This document shows positions 37,801-46,547 of a DNA stretch of 64,000 nucleotides, piece after piece. A program made the translations under genes and the position numbers. Origin of the DNA: Rhodopirellula islandica (GTDB lineage: Bacteria > Planctomycetota > Planctomycetia > Pirellulales > Pirellulaceae); contig NZ_LECT01000019.1 of assembly GCF_001027925.1 (NCBI RefSeq), positions 1 through 64,000 on the forward strand, written 5' to 3'. Every line of letters begins with the position of its first letter. The stretch's first letter is position 1. The notes beneath the pieces are model-generated. The model was given only the letters and a program-made list of their open reading frames with translations, was not told the DNA's origin and searched no databases.

Positions 37801-39330
37801 ATGTCGTTGAGACTGGGCGGGTTGTTGTGTGGCATCGTGATGATGGTCGGTGGCACGGTGCTGGGGCAAAGTGTCTCTGGCGACGAGCCCGATCGTCCCA
37901 ATGTCATCTTGGTGATGGCGGACGACTTGGGGTACGCGCAGACGGGATACTTTGAACACCCCTTGCTGAAGACACCTGAACTGGATCGCTTGGCAGCGGG
38001 TGGTTTGCGTCTGGATCGGTTCTACGCGGCCTCCGCAGTTTGCTCGCCAACCCGAGCGAGCGTGCTGACGGGGCGTTCGCCCGAGCGGACCGGTGTGCCT
38101 TCGCATGGTCACGCACTGCGACATCAGGAACGATCCATCGCAACTGCGATTCGGAAGGCGGGCTATGTCACCGGGCACTTTGGAAAGTGGCATCTCAATG
38201 GTCTTCGCGGACCGGGAGTTCCGATCCTAGGCGAGGATCGCTTTCATCCCGGTCGGTTTGGGTTTGATGTGTGGTTGTCGGTGACCAACTTCTTTGATCG
38301 CAACCCCTTGATGAGTCGGCGTGGCAAGTTTGAAGCCTTCGAAGGCGACTCGTCCGAAGTGATCGTGGAAGAAGCGTTGGATTTCGCGTCTCGATCGGCG
38401 CGGTCTCAGCAACCGTTTTTCGCGGTGGTTTGGTATGGCACCCCGCACAGTCCGTTTGTGGCATCCGATGAAGACATGCAAGCATTGGTCGATGCGGGCA
38501 AGGACGAAGATGAAAAGGCAAGGTTGCAGCAGATCATCGATGGCATGGATGAAGACTCTCGCAATCACTATGGCGAATTGGTGGCCATGGATCGGAGTTT
38601 GGGAACTCTGAGAGCAGGTTTGGAACGGTTGCGTGTGCTGGACAACACGTTGATTTGGTTCTGCAGTGACAACGGTGGTTTGCCAGGCATCGAACCATCG
38701 ACAACGGCTCCGCTGCGAGGTCACAAGTCACAGCTCTACGAGGGTGGGCTGCGCGTGCCGTGTGTGTTGCACTGGCCCGATCAGATTCAGGCTGGACGCG
38801 TCAGTCGGGTTCCAGCTTGTGCGACCGATATTGCGCCGACGCTGGTGGATTTGCTGGGATTGCCCGGTGACTCACTGACCACGCCTGTCGATGGAATCAG
38901 TTTGCTGCCAGTGATTCAGGGCGATGGCGAGACCGCCATGGTTCGTCGCGAAAAGCCGATCGGGTTTCGGTTTCGTGGCAAGTCAGCCGTGGTCGACAAC
39001 CAGTGGAAGCTGATTCGCGAAACGCGAAAGCAGAAGGGGAAATCGGTGGTCAGCGAACAGTTGTATCAACTGGACGACGATGTCAGCGAAAGCAAAGACG
39101 TGACCGGAGACTACCCAGAAATTGCGTCGCGATTGAGCGAGTGGTTGGCGGAATGGAACGCGTCGGTCGATGACAGCGTGGCGGGGTTGGACTATCCCGA
39201 GCAACGTGTCGACCCGGACCATCCGGAATCGAAGTACTGGTCCAGCGATTCGCGATACGAAGCGTTCTTCGAAGAGTGGCGTGGACGCCCAGAGTATCAA
39301 TCGTTCTTGAAGACTCGTTTGGCAAAGTGA
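37801..39330 (+). CDS. Sulfatase (arylsulfatase type, exported)
   Basis: Hydrolyses sulfate esters, probably on algal polysaccharides, outside the cytoplasm. 509 residues from ATG 37801 (GGGAG upstream), with signal segment LGGLLCGIVMMVGGTVLGQS. The formylglycine motif is CSPTRASVLTGR, so Cys is converted by an anaerobic or aerobic maturase. NVILVMADDLGYAQ holds the metal-binding Asp pair, and GKWHLNG and SDNGG are the other conserved blocks. Downstream are two palindromic repeat elements, not a partner gene. Confidence 0.95.
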   Translation: MSLRLGGLLCGIVMMVGGTVLGQSVSGDEPDRPNVILVMADDLGYAQTGYFEHPLLKTPELDRLAAGGLRLDRFYAASAVCSPTRASVLTGRSPERTGVPSHGHALRHQERSIATAIRKAGYVTGHFGKWHLNGLRGPGVPILGEDRFHPGRFGFDVWLSVTNFFDRNPLMSRRGKFEAFEGDSSEVIVEEALDFASRSARSQQPFFAVVWYGTPHSPFVASDEDMQALVDAGKDEDEKARLQQIIDGMDEDSRNHYGELVAMDRSLGTLRAGLERLRVLDNTLIWFCSDNGGLPGIEPSTTAPLRGHKSQLYEGGLRVPCVLHWPDQIQAGRVSRVPACATDIAPTLVDLLGLPGDSLTTPVDGISLLPVIQGDGETAMVRREKPIGFRFRGKSAVVDNQWKLIRETRKQKGKSVVSEQLYQLDDDVSESKDVTGDYPEIASRLSEWLAEWNASVDDSVAGLDYPEQRVDPDHPESKYWSSDSRYEAFFEEWRGRPEYQSFLKTRLAK

Positions 39331-39331
39331 G

Positions 39332-39462
39332 CTAGTGGTCCGTCAAAGTTAAAAGTTAGGGTTGATCGTAGTGGGCGAGGCCACGAGTCCTTGGATTTTA
39401 CGCCAGTTCAGGACTCGTGGCCTCGTCCACTACCCTAAAAACAAGTCCTGACAGACCACTAG
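39332..39462. repeat. 131-bp palindromic element (CTAGTGGTC ends)
   Basis: Outer arms CTAGTGGTCCGTCA (39332-39345) and TGACAGACCACTAG (39449-39462) are inverted with one mismatch in 14. Inner arms at 39368-39390 and 39411-39433 match in 22 of 23 positions (ACGAGGCCACGAGTCC region). About 20 bp separate the inner arms. The element can fold into one long hairpin, carries no gene, and shares its last two bases with the next element. Confidence 0.85.
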
Positions 39463-39571
39463 CAACGCGTGAACAACAAGTGACGATGTTAGCGGTGTGG
39501 CGCAAGCCGCCCGGTGAGGAACCGGAGGGCTCGCGCCCTTCCGCTACGTCACTTGTTGTTCACGTGGTGCT
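39461..39571 (+). repeat. 111-bp near-palindromic element, copy A
   Basis: The 24-bp terminal arms (39461-39484 and 39548-39571) match in 22 of 24 positions when inverted, with a perfect 16-bp core GTGAACAACAAGTGAC / GTCACTTGTTGTTCAC. The 63-bp interior is itself partly self-complementary (TAGCGG...CCGCTA). A second copy in opposite orientation lies at 46011-46121 and differs at 4 of 111 positions. No open frame of note. Confidence 0.92.
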
Positions 39572-39593
39572 TAACTGCGTGACAAGCGAAGAC

Positions 39594-41024
39594 TCACTCC
39601 ACCACGTAAATCTGCGAGGTCAATGACAGCGGGAAGGTGCCGCCCGTTTCGTACTGTGCCTCCATGAAGGCTGCCTCGGCCCCGGAGCTTGGCGAATTGA
39701 CTTGCGCACTCCAGATCCCATTCTCATCCGTCTTCAAGGGCGTCGACTTCCAATGCGAGGATCGGAGGTCACGTGTGGGCGAGGTCGTGGTCCAAACCAT
39801 CACCTTGGTCGGGGTTTGATCACTCGTCGCAATGATTTTCACCCCCTCAGGCGTCGGTTCCGAACGCGTCTTCCAATCCGGCATGACGTTGTCTTGGCAG
39901 ACCGATCGATGCAGCGCCGAAACGCCCCCCACCATTCTTGAGATGTCATTCAACCCGTGCCCATTGTTCGGAATGTTCAGCAGCCACTTGGAACCGGGCA
40001 GATCGTCGAAGTAATGCTGCGCTGAATCGGCAGGCCAATAGGGATCATTGCTTCCCAGCAACACGAGCTTCGGCATCTCCAAGGCCGCCCGGTGCTCATA
40101 GGGATCCACCAGTTGCATCAACGTTTTCCCGCTTGGCGTGGACATCATTTCCTGAAGACCACGCTGCGTGTAGTCCTTGATCTGAGGCGAGTAGGCTCCC
40201 CAAGCTTCGATCTGGTGTTTCATTTGCACATTCAGATTCAACATGTCGATGACCATCGGGGCGATCGCCTTGACGCGCGGGTCCGTCGCACCCACCAAGT
40301 AAGTCGTCCATCCACGTTTGCTCGCTCCGGTCACCGTGAATCCATCCAGCGATAAACCCCATTCCTCCTTGGTTGCTCCGACGACCGCGTCCATGGCCGC
40401 CGAAGCGGAACGCGCCATCACCGGCAACAACGGCCACTCGGGATCTTTCGTTTCGAAAAACTTTTGAAAGGTGAGCGAAATCAAAGCGTCTTCCTTCAGC
40501 CCATCAAACATCGGTTGAAAGGGAACCTGTTTCAGGATCGCAACCGGTGTCTTCACCTCCATCGCCAAACTCGCCAGCACAACCGCCTCGCGAGGCACTT
40601 TGACTTCCATCGGACCATCTGATCCCCACTCGGATTTCCAAGACCCACCGCTGATCAGCATCAACGCGTTGGATTCATTCGGATCCACCTCCGGCGGATT
40701 CAAAATGTACAGTTCGTGTTGCCAAGGAACTCCTTGCCACGCTTGGGAGACCAGATGCACCACGACGTAGTCGCACCCACCGAAGTTCCCACGATCACGG
40801 ATCTCCCAGCGAAAATGCTCGTCTCGACTCAACACCATCTCAGCCAAACGCTGGGTTGCTTCGGCGCTGGAGACATCTGTTTCCAACGGCCGAAGGTCCT
40901 CCGCGCGAAGATTCGAAACGGTCACCGAAAAGGTCCCCAGCAACAGCAATAAACCGGACGTCCATCTTTTTCCAAACACGGGGCGAGACTCAAACAGTTC
41001 AAGGATTCCATGCGAACCGGCCAT
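39594..41024 (-). CDS. PhoPQ-activated pathogenicity-related (PqaA-type) protein
   Basis: Exported alpha/beta-hydrolase-fold protein of the PhoPQ_related family, 476 residues. A signal segment (SGLLLLLGTFSVTVSNLRA) is followed by WQHELYILNPP, LISGGSW, the nucleophile-like elbow GASKRGW, PMVIDMLN and LLGSNDPYWPADSAQHYFDDLPG with GHG as probable His. The family was named from Salmonella; the function in planctomycetes is not known. It begins 108-210 bp from the divergent YjbQ gene. Confidence 0.92.
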   Translation of the reverse strand: MAGSHGILELFESRPVFGKRWTSGLLLLLGTFSVTVSNLRAEDLRPLETDVSSAEATQRLAEMVLSRDEHFRWEIRDRGNFGGCDYVVVHLVSQAWQGVPWQHELYILNPPEVDPNESNALMLISGGSWKSEWGSDGPMEVKVPREAVVLASLAMEVKTPVAILKQVPFQPMFDGLKEDALISLTFQKFFETKDPEWPLLPVMARSASAAMDAVVGATKEEWGLSLDGFTVTGASKRGWTTYLVGATDPRVKAIAPMVIDMLNLNVQMKHQIEAWGAYSPQIKDYTQRGLQEMMSTPSGKTLMQLVDPYEHRAALEMPKLVLLGSNDPYWPADSAQHYFDDLPGSKWLLNIPNNGHGLNDISRMVGGVSALHRSVCQDNVMPDWKTRSEPTPEGVKIIATSDQTPTKVMVWTTTSPTRDLRSSHWKSTPLKTDENGIWSAQVNSPSSGAEAAFMEAQYETGGTFPLSLTSQIYVVE

Positions 41025-41234
41025 CGCGATGGCTGGCGCTGCATGGTGAAGTTGGTTGCAAAGACACGTCCACGCGAAAGCAACGAATCGCGTTCCGGAC
41101 CATCATCTCATAAAATCATCGGTGAAACATGAATGTCATTCGGAACCCGCAACCATTTCGCGAACGTCGTGTCGCGAATTGAGTTCGCCTTCCTCAGAAA
41201 CCTTTGCCCCTCGAACGATGCCCGGAGTCCAACG

Positions 41235-41669
41235 TTGAAGTCATTGACCAAAGAACTGTGGATGGAAATCCCCAACCGTCGCGGAATTGTTTCGATCCAC
41301 CGGGAAGTCGACCAACTGGTTCGAGAGAGCGGCATCCAAGAAGGCATGGTGTTGGTCAACGCCATGCACATCACCGCCAGCGTCTTCATCAACGACAATG
41401 AATCCGGATTGCACGCTGACTATGAACGTTGGCTTGAGGAACTGGTTCCATTCAACGCCGGCACGGAGCCGGCCTCGGGCGGCTACCTGCACAATCGAAC
41501 GGGCGAAGACAACGCCGACGCACACCACAAGCGCCAGATCATGGGACGCGAGGTTGTCGTGGCAATCACCGAAGGCGAGCTTCACCTCGGGCCTTGGGAG
41601 CACATCTTCTACTACGAGTTTGATGGGCGACGTCGAAAGCGAATCCTCGTCAAAATCATCGGTGAGTAA
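41235..41669 (+). CDS. yjbQ: YjbQ/UPF0047 family protein
   Basis: Small cytoplasmic protein of the YjbQ family, reported to have weak thiamine-phosphate synthase activity. The TTG at 41235 gives 144 residues, the normal family length, and has GGAG seven bases upstream; an ATG at 41133 would add 34 residues unlike the family. Blocks seen are [60 protein letters not shown] and [13 protein letters not shown] with conserved histidines. It faces fusA across a shared hairpin terminator. Confidence 0.9.
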   Translation: MKSLTKELWMEIPNRRGIVSIHREVDQLVRESGIQEGMVLVNAMHITASVFINDNESGLHADYERWLEELVPFNAGTEPASGGYLHNRTGEDNADAHHKRQIMGREVVVAITEGELHLGPWEHIFYYEFDGRRRKRILVKIIGE

Positions 41670-41726
41670 CCGTTTGGTCGCCACTCCCGATCGGGAACGC
41701 AAAAAGCAGCGACTGATCTCGCGCAC

Positions 41727-41762
41727 AAAAAAACCACGCAACGTGAGTTGCGTGGTTTTCGG
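41727..41762. terminator. Bidirectional terminator between yjbQ and fusA
   Basis: A perfect 13-bp stem, AAAACCACGCAAC (41730-41742) with GTTGCGTGGTTTT (41747-41759), has a four-base loop. It ends in a T-run on the plus strand and is preceded by an A-run, which serves as the T-run for fusA on the minus strand. Confidence 0.9.
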
Positions 41763-41785
41763 TTCATTTGAACTGGCAGGGTGGC

Positions 41786-43873
41786 TTAGCGAGCGCCGGC
41801 CAATTCTTCTTTCTTGCGTTCCGCAATGATCTCTTCTTGGATGTTCGACGGGGTCTGACGGTAGGCCGCCAATTCCATCGTGAACGTTCCTTGACCTTGA
41901 GTCATGCTGCGAAGGTCAGTGGCGTAACCAAAGGTTTCTGCCAAAGGAACTTCTGCACGGATGACGGTCATGCCTTCGTTGGTATCGTTGCTGGTCATCA
42001 GACCACGACGACGAATCACGTCACCAGTCACGGTTCCTTGGAAGTCTTCTGGCACTTCGATTTCCACGCTCATGATCGGCTCGAGCAACTTCGGAGCAGC
42101 TTGCTTGAAGTACTCGCGGAAGCAACCTTGAGCAGCCGTGTAAAAGGCTTTTTCGCTGGAGTCAACATCGTGGTAGCTACCGTCGAGCAGCTCGATGCGG
42201 GTTCCCACGACGGGATACTCAGCGATTGGGCCTTTCCCCAGGATATCGCGGAAGCCTTTTTCAACAGCCGGGATGTACTGCTTTGGAATCCGTCCACCAA
42301 CGACCTTTTCTTCGAACTCGAAGCTGTCTTCGCTTTCCGATTCGATCGGGATCAGCTTGCCAACGATGTGAGCGTACTGACCTGAACCACCGGTTTGCTT
42401 CTTGTGCTTGTAGTTGAAGTCGACTTCTTTGGTCGGGCTTTCGCGGTAAGAAACCTTGGGAGCACCGACTTCGATTTCGACGCCGTATTCACGACGAATG
42501 CGTTCGATGTAGATTTCCAGGTGCAACTCACCCATGCCCGAGATCAAGATCTCGTTGGTTTCTTCATCGGTGTAAACGCTGAACGTTGGGTCTTCCTTGC
42601 GGAAGCGTTGCAACGCCTTGCTCATCTTGTCGCCATCGCCACGGTTGAGTGGGTTGACGGCGATCTTGATAACGGGCTCTGGCACGAACATCGATTCCAA
42701 CGTCGCGTAATCGCGCTCGCTGCAATAAGTGTCCCCGGAGGCACAGTCGATGCCCATCACGGCGATGATGTCGCCGGCGCTGGCTTCGTCAATTTCCTCT
42801 CGTTTTTCACTGTGCATTCGCACGATCCGGCTGAACCGTTCTTTCTTGGTCGAACGTTGGTTCGTGTAGGCCTCGCCCTTCTTGATCGTGCCTTGGTAGA
42901 TACGCATGAAGGTCAACTGACCAAACGGATCTTCGGCGATCTTGAAGGCCATTCCGACGAAAGGCTTTTCCGGATCGGGAGCCAATTCGATCTTCTTGTC
43001 TTCGTCGGAAGGGTCGCGACCGTAAATTTCACGATCCAGCGGGCTGGGCAAGTACTCGGTGACGGCGTCGAGCAAGGGCTGAACACCTTTGTTCTTGTAC
43101 GCACTGCCCATGTAGACTGGGGTCGCACCGTTCAGGACGGCCTGACGCATGACCTTGTAGATCATGTCCTTGGGCACTTCTTCTTCACTGAGCAACAATT
43201 CCATCACTTCATCGCTGTAGTTGGACAACGAATCCAACATCGCGACGCGTGACTCTTCCGCTTCGTCTTTCAAGTCCGCTGGGATTTCGCCAGTGACAAC
43301 CTTTTCGCCTTGGTCGCCTTCGAACGTGTAGGCCACCATTTCGATCAGGTCGACGACGCCACGGAAGTTTTCTTCCGCACCGATTGGAATCTGAGCCAGG
43401 AAGGCATCGGCACCAAGTTTCTCGCGCAGTTGCTCAACCACGCGTCGGGGGTTGGCACCGGTGCGGTCCATCTTGTTGATGAACGCCAAGCGAGGAATTT
43501 GGTATCGCTTCATTTGACGGTCAACGGTGATCGACTGGCTTTGCACACCACCGACACTGCAAAGAACCAACACCGCACCATCGAGAACACGCAGCGAACG
43601 TTCCACTTCGACGGTGAAGTCAACGTGGCCGGGCGTGTCGATCAAGTTGATGTGATAACCCTTGTGCGTCACGCTGGTCGCGGCACTGGTGATCGTGATC
43701 CCACGTTCTTTTTCCAGTTCCATGTGATCCATCGTCGCGCCGTCACCACCACCACGAACATCTTCGATCTTGTGAATCCGACCGCTGTAAAACAGGATCC
43801 GTTCGCTCAGAGTGGTCTTGCCCGAGTCAATGTGGGCACTGATACCAATGTTTCTGATTTTCTCCAAATTCAT
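41786..43873 (-). CDS. fusA: Elongation factor G
   Basis: GTPase that drives translocation of the ribosome. 695 residues, full length. G1 reads AHIDSGKTT (most EF-Gs have AHIDAGKTT), G2 is RGITITSAA, G3 is DTPGHVDF and G4 is NKMDRTG. The remaining domains are complete to the C-terminal LAGAR. AGGTGAAG lies before the ATG. It stands alone rather than in the classical str operon, so it may be one of several fusA paralogues. I see no ribosomal genes nearby. Confidence 0.96.
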   Translation of the reverse strand: MNLEKIRNIGISAHIDSGKTTLSERILFYSGRIHKIEDVRGGGDGATMDHMELEKERGITITSAATSVTHKGYHINLIDTPGHVDFTVEVERSLRVLDGAVLVLCSVGGVQSQSITVDRQMKRYQIPRLAFINKMDRTGANPRRVVEQLREKLGADAFLAQIPIGAEENFRGVVDLIEMVAYTFEGDQGEKVVTGEIPADLKDEAEESRVAMLDSLSNYSDEVMELLLSEEEVPKDMIYKVMRQAVLNGATPVYMGSAYKNKGVQPLLDAVTEYLPSPLDREIYGRDPSDEDKKIELAPDPEKPFVGMAFKIAEDPFGQLTFMRIYQGTIKKGEAYTNQRSTKKERFSRIVRMHSEKREEIDEASAGDIIAVMGIDCASGDTYCSERDYATLESMFVPEPVIKIAVNPLNRGDGDKMSKALQRFRKEDPTFSVYTDEETNEILISGMGELHLEIYIERIRREYGVEIEVGAPKVSYRESPTKEVDFNYKHKKQTGGSGQYAHIVGKLIPIESESEDSFEFEEKVVGGRIPKQYIPAVEKGFRDILGKGPIAEYPVVGTRIELLDGSYHDVDSSEKAFYTAAQGCFREYFKQAAPKLLEPIMSVEIEVPEDFQGTVTGDVIRRRGLMTSNDTNEGMTVIRAEVPLAETFGYATDLRSMTQGQGTFTMELAAYRQTPSNIQEEIIAERKKEELAGAR

Positions 43874-44174
43874 AATACTTCACCTAAGCGCGACCAATGC
43901 GGCGGTTCCAAGCACGCCCGTCGACACCACTGACATGGATGTCGCAGAAATTCCGGGTGGATTTGGAGGGTGGCCGACGAATCGTCAAAAATTGTTGGGG
44001 GGTGTAGACTGGCAATACCGGGAATCGCCCGGACATCCGTTTCGAATCTCGCCAAGAAATCGAACGGAAATATCGCAAAGGTGGCCCCGATCGGGAACCC
44101 CAAAACGAATCAGGCGCAATCTTTGCTCGTCTTTGCGTACGGATCTTCCCTGACATTGGATTTTTGAAACGATT
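43874..44174. other. Divergent intergenic region (fusA / purine nucleoside phosphorylase)
   Basis: 300 bp between two divergent genes, which should contain both promoters. I cannot pick out a convincing -10/-35 pair, and I see no RNA gene or repeat. Confidence 0.4.
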
Positions 44175-45074
44175 TTGCCCGCCAACTTCAACCATTCCGC
44201 CGTCCCCCACTCGCCTCCCGATTTCTCCGAATCGCTGGCGGCTCTGCGAGCGAAATCCCCGGTTCTGACTGAATCTTCTAAACCGCCCCTGGGAGTCGTG
44301 CTGGGCAGCGGATTGGGGGGACTCGCCGATGCGATCGAATCCCCCACTGTCATCCCCTACGGCGAGATTCCAGGGCTGGCCGCGTCCACTGCTGCCGGGC
44401 ATCGAGGCGAATTCATTGTGGGGCACTTGGCGTCGCGGCCAATCATCGCGATGGCCGGCCGACTGCACGTTTACGAGGGACACTCGCTGCCAGACGTCAC
44501 TCGGCCCGTCGCTCTGATGGCGGGCATCGGAATCAGCGAACTGGTCGTCAGCTGTGCGGCAGGCGGGCTGAATCCCGGTTTTTCAGTCGGCGATCTCGTC
44601 CTGCTCGACGAACACAGCAGTTGGTTGGATGGCAAACTGGGAGCACCGCCGACCCTGTTTCAGGCGGCCGAATGCCCGGCGCCCGAACAAGCCTCCGCGA
44701 CGGGTTGGTTCCGCCGACACCTGAGCACCTGCGATCCACAACTGGATCAAATCGCTCACCAAACCGCTCGCAAACACGGGTTCCGACTTCGCCGCGGGAT
44801 GTACCTGGCCGTCAGCGGGCCGAACTACGAAACGCGGGCCGAGTGCCGGATGATGCGGGGCCTGGGAGCGGACTTGGTCGGCATGAGCACCGTCCCAGAG
44901 ATCCTGTGTGCCTCCTCGGCGGGCGTTCGTACACTGGGAATTTCAGTCGTCACCAACCTCGCGCTGCCTGACGCCCCGGTGACCGCGGATCACGCGGATG
45001 TCTTGGAGGTGTGCGAGCGGGCCGCCAACCGGTTACAACAAATCGTCCGAGCGATTGCCACCCATGGAGCGTGA
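44175..45074 (+). CDS. Purine nucleoside phosphorylase
   Basis: Cleaves purine nucleosides with phosphate, family of PNP/MTAP trimers; cytoplasmic. 299 residues from a TTG at 44175; no ATG lies before the conserved part, so a TTG or another non-ATG start is needed. Blocks: LGVVLGSGLGGLAD (phosphate loop), AGRLHVYEGHSL, SCAAGGLNPGFSVGDLVLL, AVSGPNYETRAECRMMRGLGADLVGMSTVPEI and the final VTNLALP. The N in NLALP is a base-contact residue of inosine/guanosine types. It overlaps the next gene by 11 bases. Confidence 0.9.
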   Translation: MPANFNHSAVPHSPPDFSESLAALRAKSPVLTESSKPPLGVVLGSGLGGLADAIESPTVIPYGEIPGLAASTAAGHRGEFIVGHLASRPIIAMAGRLHVYEGHSLPDVTRPVALMAGIGISELVVSCAAGGLNPGFSVGDLVLLDEHSSWLDGKLGAPPTLFQAAECPAPEQASATGWFRRHLSTCDPQLDQIAHQTARKHGFRLRRGMYLAVSGPNYETRAECRMMRGLGADLVGMSTVPEILCASSAGVRTLGISVVTNLALPDAPVTADHADVLEVCERAANRLQQIVRAIATHGA

Positions 45075-45807
45075 CGTGACGAAGGAACCCCATCAGCCCG
45101 ATCATTCTTGGGACATTTCCAACCTGTCCGATGCCGAATTGCGATCGGCCATGCAATCGATTCCCTGTCAAACCGACCCAGAGGCTCCCGCGCCACTGGT
45201 CGAGTTGACCGGCCTGCATGGCCAGCACTCTGCCATGATGCGTTGCGAAACGCCGCTGCGTTTCCAGGCCGCTGGCGACCTCGGTGACTACGCGTTCGCG
45301 TTTTGTCGCGATGCGGACGTTCGCCTGGACGGCAACGTCGGCCACGGCGCAGGCGACGGAATGAGACGCGGTGTGGTCCTGATCACTGGCAATGCGGGCT
45401 GCGGATTGGGATCGGCGATGACCGGCGGAACCCTGGCCGTCTACGGCTCGGCAGGCGACCGCGTCGGTGCGGCAATGCGTGGCGGCAGCATCTTTGTTCG
45501 TGGAAGCGTCGGCGATGACACCGGTGCCGGAGCCCTGGGCGGCACGATTGTGGTCGGGGGAGACGCGGGCAAACGACTGGGCGATGGACTGAACAACGTG
45601 ACCGTTTTCCTGCGTGGCAAGGCGGAATCCTTGGCCCCCGGTGTGATCGAGGCTCCCCTGAGAAAGCGTGAGGAGGTCCGCCTGGGATTGCTGCTGATGG
45701 GAGCCTCGATTCGCGGCTCAGCCTCCGAGTTTCGACGCATCATTCCCCAAGCACGCCTGGACGCCGAAGAAGCAGGTGCCGGTGAAATCCGCCCGAACTG
45801 GCGCTAG
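45064..45807 (+). CDS. Stand-alone GXGXG-domain protein (GltB C-terminal / FwdC-like)
   Basis: 247 residues. After a polar N-terminal 55 residues it is almost entirely a GXGXG right-handed beta-helix, with turns such as GNVGHGAGDGMRRGVVLITG, GNAGCGLGSAMTGGTLAVYG, GSAGDRVGAAMRGGSIFVRG and GSVGDDTGAGALGGTIVVGG. This is the fold of the glutamate synthase large-subunit C-terminus and of formylmethanofuran dehydrogenase subunit C. Planctomycetes carry C1 genes of the methanopterin type, so FhcC is possible, but no other C1 gene is adjacent. ATG 45064 overlaps the phosphorylase end, suggesting translational coupling. Function uncertain. Confidence 0.75.
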   Translation: MERDVTKEPHQPDHSWDISNLSDAELRSAMQSIPCQTDPEAPAPLVELTGLHGQHSAMMRCETPLRFQAAGDLGDYAFAFCRDADVRLDGNVGHGAGDGMRRGVVLITGNAGCGLGSAMTGGTLAVYGSAGDRVGAAMRGGSIFVRGSVGDDTGAGALGGTIVVGGDAGKRLGDGLNNVTVFLRGKAESLAPGVIEAPLRKREEVRLGLLLMGASIRGSASEFRRIIPQARLDAEEAGAGEIRPNWR

Positions 45808-45960
45808 AAGCGGCCCCGCTCTCACTCTGGTTAGCCCGATTTCGCCCCCCATCAAACCGTAGCCGGAGTCGCCAGACTTCGGTCTCCTGCAAACCAGCCT
45901 GTTGATAATGGCACAAGGTGCCAGCCACATTCCAAGCCCCTCACAACGCCTTAATAACCC

Positions 45961-45985
45961 CGCCCGCGCAGAGGTCGTGCAGCTT
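45961..45985 (-). repeat. CTGCACGACCTC repeat, reverse copy
   Basis: Read on the minus strand this is AGCTGCACGACCTCTGCGCG followed by GGCGGGG, matching the first 10.4-kb copy over about 25 bases. It lies 25 bp before the palindromic element copy B. Confidence 0.7.
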
Positions 45986-46010
45986 TTAAGCATCGTGCCA
46001 GTAGCGCCTT

Positions 46011-46121
46011 AGCACCACATGAACAACAAGTGACGTAGCGGAAGGGCGCGAGCCCTCCGGTTCCTCACCGAGCGACTTGCGCCACACCGCTAACATCGTC
46101 GCTTGTTGTTCACGCGTTGCT
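46011..46121 (-). repeat. 111-bp near-palindromic element, copy B
   Basis: Reverse-complemented, this copy matches 39461-39571 at 107 of 111 positions. Its ends are AGCACCACATGAACAACAAG and CTTGTTGTTCACGCGTTGCT. Both differences in the inner arms break pairing rather than compensate, so the family similarity reflects copying, not just a common fold. It is intergenic, after the GXGXG gene. Confidence 0.92.
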
Positions 46122-46318
46122 TAAGAACCCCGCCCGACGAAGTTGGGAGGGGTCGGAAAACGAGCGTTCAGCGAGATTTCCGGGGGAGGGCCATCCGCGC
46201 CGTTTCCCCTGCTCAGCCTCCTCCCTCGCGTACGCCTGAACGGCGTCGCTCCCCCCCAAACTTCGTTTCAGGAGAGGTGTTCCAATGCAGAAACCCGCCA
46301 AAACGCGGTCTCAGTAAA

Positions 46319-46346
46319 CGGCACGACCTCTGCGCGAACAGGGGGC
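46319..46346 (+). repeat. CTGCACGACCTC repeat, variant copy
   Basis: Reads GGCACGACCTCTGCGCGAAC then AGGGGGCC, with one change in the core (CGGCACGACCTC). A shorter partial copy (CTGCACGACCTCGGAAGCGG) lies at 46511-46530. Confidence 0.6.
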
Positions 46347-46547
46347 CTGAATGTCCTTTCAGAGTAGAACATTTGTCCCAAGATGTTTGCGTGACGGGTT
46401 GGTTTCGTCGAGCAGTGTGACGCGAACGTTTGAAAGGGGACTTGGGTGCGATGAGGCTTGGCGATGGAAGGCTGCCCGACGGAACAGTTGAGGACAACTG
46501 TTCTACTCGGCTGCACGACCTCGGAAGCGGATTGGAAAACGATTCCC

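Larger units (their letters stand above)
45808..46547. other. 740-bp intergenic block made of repeats
   Basis: No believable gene. In order: a reverse CTGCACGACCTC copy (45961-45985), the 111-bp palindromic element copy B (46011-46121), the hairpin ACCCCGCCC/GGGAGGGGT (46127-46135 with 46145-46153), a GC-rich segment with ACGCCTGAACGGCGT, a forward repeat copy (46319-46346) and a partial one (46511-46522). The inverted pair GTAGAACATTTGTCC (about 46365) / GGACAACTGTTCTAC (about 46491) links the last two. Confidence 0.7.

Noticed and set aside
46103-46516. Several short frames in the 46-kb intergenic block
   Set aside because: All run through palindromic repeats in both strands; none has a ribosome site or a recognisable domain.
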